DNA of 6,569 nucleotides from the NCBI GenBank assembly GCA_003557565.1, contig PWOG01000043.1:1-6569 (forward strand). Reading direction: 5' to 3'. Positions 4,601-6,569 of the stretch are shown in pieces; positions within the stretch are counted from its first letter, which is position 1, and every line of letters starts with the position of its first letter. A program made the translations under genes and the position numbers. The DNA comes from Desulfobulbaceae bacterium (GTDB taxonomy: Bacteria > Desulfobacterota > Desulfobulbia > Desulfobulbales > Desulfurivibrionaceae). The notes under the pieces are model-generated. The model was given only the letters and a program-made list of their open reading frames with translations, had not been told where the DNA came from and searched no databases.

Positions 4601-6569
4601 GGTCCAGCACTTCCACCCGAATGGCGCAAAGTTTGTATTCCGGCGTCCGGGAAAGGCGATCCAGGGCATCGAGGGTCAGGTAATTAACCGGCGTTTCGGC
4701 AAAATTGTATGGGGCCGAAATGGTTCCCTCCTGGGTACGATCGGTGATTCTGGCCCTGATATCGACGCTGCCCCGCCGGGAGGTAAGGCACAGGAGATCA
4801 CGCTCCTTGATCCCCATCCGCTCGGCATCGGCGGGATGAACTTCGGCCCAGGCTTCGGGGGCGATATCGTCGATTTCAGGAGTTTTACCGGTCATGCTGC
4901 TGAAGTTGTAACGGGCATATTCCCGGATGGTGGTAAACAGCATGGGATAGTCACCGTCCACCGGCTCCTGGGGCGGAATGTAATTTTCCGGCACGAACAG
5001 CCCCCGGCCACGGGTAAACTTATCCACATGGAGTACCGGAGTACCGGGATGATCCTCGCTGGGCACCGGCCACTGCAGGCCGACCTGGTCCAGCCGGGAG
5101 TAGTTGATCCCCTTGTACTGTGGCAGAAGCTGGCGGATCTCGGCAAAGATCTCTTCGGCGCTGTCGTAGCGCATTTCGTAACCCATCCTGGAGGCCAGCT
5201 CACAGAAGACCCACCAGTCCGGTTTGGCTTCCCCTGGCGGTTCCACCGCCTTGCGCACTCTTTGAACCCGGCGCTCGGTGTTGGTGAAGGTGCCGTCCTT
5301 TTCGGCAAAACAGGCAGCGGGCAGGACCACGTCGGCCATTTTCGCCGTATCGGTAAGGTAAATATCCTGAACCACCAGGAAATTCACCTCTTTTAAGGCC
5401 TCCTGAACATGACCGATATTGGTGTCGGCCAGGGCCGGATCTTCCCCGAATACATAAAGGGCGCGAATATCACCCTTGAGAATATTCTCCCAGACCTCGG
5501 TGGCCGGTTTGCCGGGTCGCCGGGGCAGCCGCACCTTCCAGATCTTTTCATACTGATCAAACAGCTCGTCGTTGTTCAGACCTCCATAACCAGGCAGGGT
5601 ATTGAACAGGGCTCCCATGTCGCAGGCCCCCTGAACGTTGTTCTGGCCCCGCAGGGGGTTGCAGCCGCCCCCTTCCATCCCCACCTTGCCGCACAGCATG
5701 GCCAGGTTGGCGATGGACTTGACCCGGTCGGTGCCGGTGGCGTAATGGGTAATTCCCATGCCGTGGAAGGTGGCATGCCGACCCGGGGCCGCGTACATCC
5801 GGGCGGCTCGGCGGATCAGCTCGGCGTCGATGCCGCATATTCCGGCCACCTCTTCCGGGGGATATTTTTCAACCACCTTGACCAGTTCGTCATAATCCTC
5901 GGTACGTTCCTCGACGTACTTTCTGTCCCACAACTCTTCTTTTAAAATGACCTGCATCATCGAGTTGAGCAAGGCCACATCGGTTCCCGGCTGGATCTGC
6001 AGCCAGAGGTCGGCCCGCTCGGCGAAAGCAGTCTTGCGCGGATCGATGACGATCATTCTGGCCCCCCGGTCCAGGGCCTGGTGAATCCGCAGGCCGATGG
6101 TGGGGTGGCTGGTGTCGGGGTTGCTGCCGATCATCATAAAGAGATCGGTTTTGGTGGTATCGGCGATGGAATTGGTCATCGCCCCGCTGCCAAACGTGAT
6201 GGCCAGACTGGCCACCGTGGGAGCGTGTCAGAGGCGGGCGCAGTGATCGATATTGTTGGTTCCGATCGCTGTCCGCATGAATTTCTGCATCAGAAAGTTT
6301 TCTTCGTTGGTGGCCCGGGCGCAGGAAAAACCAGCGACGGAATCGGCGCCGTACATGGCCTTGATATCGAAAAAACGTTTGGCTGTGTAGCTTAAAGCCT
6401 CATCCCAGGAACACTCCACCAGCTGACCACCCTTGCGGATCAAAGGTTTGGTCAGACGATCCCGGTGCTGGACAAAATGAAAGCCGTACCGCCCCTTGAC
6501 GCAAAGCGCCCCGTAGTTGGGGGCCAGATCGGGATCGGCGTTGACCTCGATGATGGTATCGCCCTTGAC
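4593..6569 (-). CDS. fdhA: Formate dehydrogenase catalytic subunit (Mo/W-bis-pterin), selenoprotein with in-frame UGA at 6228-6230; N-terminus cut off
   Basis: 658 residues are visible and the 5' end lies beyond the window. The enzyme interconverts formate and CO2 at a Mo or W bis-pterin guanine dinucleotide centre. Numbering from the window edge, ALCVKGR gives the last [4Fe-4S] ligand (C23) and the electron-path Lys (K25, E. coli FdhF K44). IGTNNIDHCARL-U-HAPTV gives the metal-ligating Sec114 and the adjacent His. NPLRGQNNVQGACDMG has the catalytic Arg307, exactly 193 residues after Sec as in FdhF (140 to 333). RTPEYKLCAIRVE matches the usual C-terminus. The rest is colinear with FdhF (GAMTNSI, DPRKTAFAERAD, GEDPALADTN, VVLPAACFAEKDGTFTNTER). 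The first three cluster cysteines, and any N-terminal ferredoxin domain, would lie off the window. The stop is UGA at 4593-4595. It heads the block with hdrA and mvhD, pointing to a formate-linked HdrA complex, with no fdhB visible. Confidence 0.96.
6181..6230 (-). promoter_or_regulatory. Selenocysteine UGA of fdhA with SECIS element
   Basis: The UGA is at 6228-6230. Counting its U as 1, GGUGGCC (15-21) pairs with GGCCAUC (27-33) around the loop AGUCU (22-26). GCUCC (7-11) can pair with GGGGC (46-50) to close the base. The E. coli fdhF SECIS, as I recall it, has loop GGUCU at the same 22-26 positions, and its SelB-critical U17, G23 and U24 are all present here at the same distances from the UGA. 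This is the best-supported of the three elements. Confidence 0.85.

Noticed and set aside
4599..5396. Long plus-strand open frame opposite fdhA (also others opposite hdrA at 2218-2685, 2812-3213, 3865-4371 and opposite fdhA at 5409-5945)
   Set aside because: They are antisense shadows of a strongly conserved coding strand, a common result of GC-rich codon use; none shows family motifs or a ribosome binding site that I can recognise.
888..6230. The three in-frame TGAs as real stops, pseudogenes or a UGA=Trp code
   Set aside because: Each falls on a family Cys/Sec column, the frame stays intact with conserved sequence on both sides, and UGA is also used as the final stop of fdhA and mvhD while Trp is encoded by UGG, which argues against decay and against a changed code.
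1..6569. tRNA or rRNA genes, CRISPR array, insertion sequence, selC
   Set aside because: None seen: the non-coding space is only three short spacers, without cloverleaf-like, direct-repeat array or transposase signals.

Overview
The window comes from the chromosome of an anaerobic, selenocysteine-using bacterium with a GC-rich genome. The gene content (selenocysteine formate dehydrogenase, a roughly 1,015-residue double-module HdrA, and an MvhD-type iron-sulfur subunit) most resembles sulfate- or sulfur-metabolising Desulfobacterota. That lineage is an inference from family knowledge, since no rRNA or lineage marker is present.

Layout. Positions 2-238 (+) are the 3' end of nadC. It converges on a minus-strand block that fills the rest of the window and reads from right to left: fdhA (4593 to beyond 6569, 5' end cut off), hdrA (1300-4347), mvhD (489-1094). 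A good intrinsic terminator for this block lies at 307-332. The spacers are long for an operon: 245 bp between fdhA and hdrA, 205 bp between hdrA and mvhD, and about 157 bp from the mvhD stop to the terminator. They hold hairpins and dyads, most notably a 111-bp imperfect palindrome that covers the hdrA stop codon.

Main point. Each of the three minus-strand genes is interrupted by one in-frame TGA, at exactly a position where the family has a conserved Cys or Sec. After each TGA the reading frame continues with conserved family sequence, and each TGA is followed by a hairpin with GU or GGU in its apical loop, about 21-30 nt downstream (bacterial SECIS-like). I read all three as selenoproteins: FdhA (Sec in the CARL-U-HAPT active-site motif), HdrA (NDCSL-U-ILAPK, Sec63) and MvhD (GG-U-QLGECHY, Sec69). 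A standard gene caller would break them into six or more fragments.

How they work together (inference from families). FdhA oxidises formate or reduces CO2 at a Mo/W-bis-pterin site. Electrons pass through the iron-sulfur protein MvhD to the flavin of HdrA, which can bifurcate or confurcate them between a low-potential acceptor such as ferredoxin and a higher-potential partner. No hdrB, hdrC or fdhB is visible, so the partner is either encoded upstream of fdhA or elsewhere, or is served by the second HdrA module.
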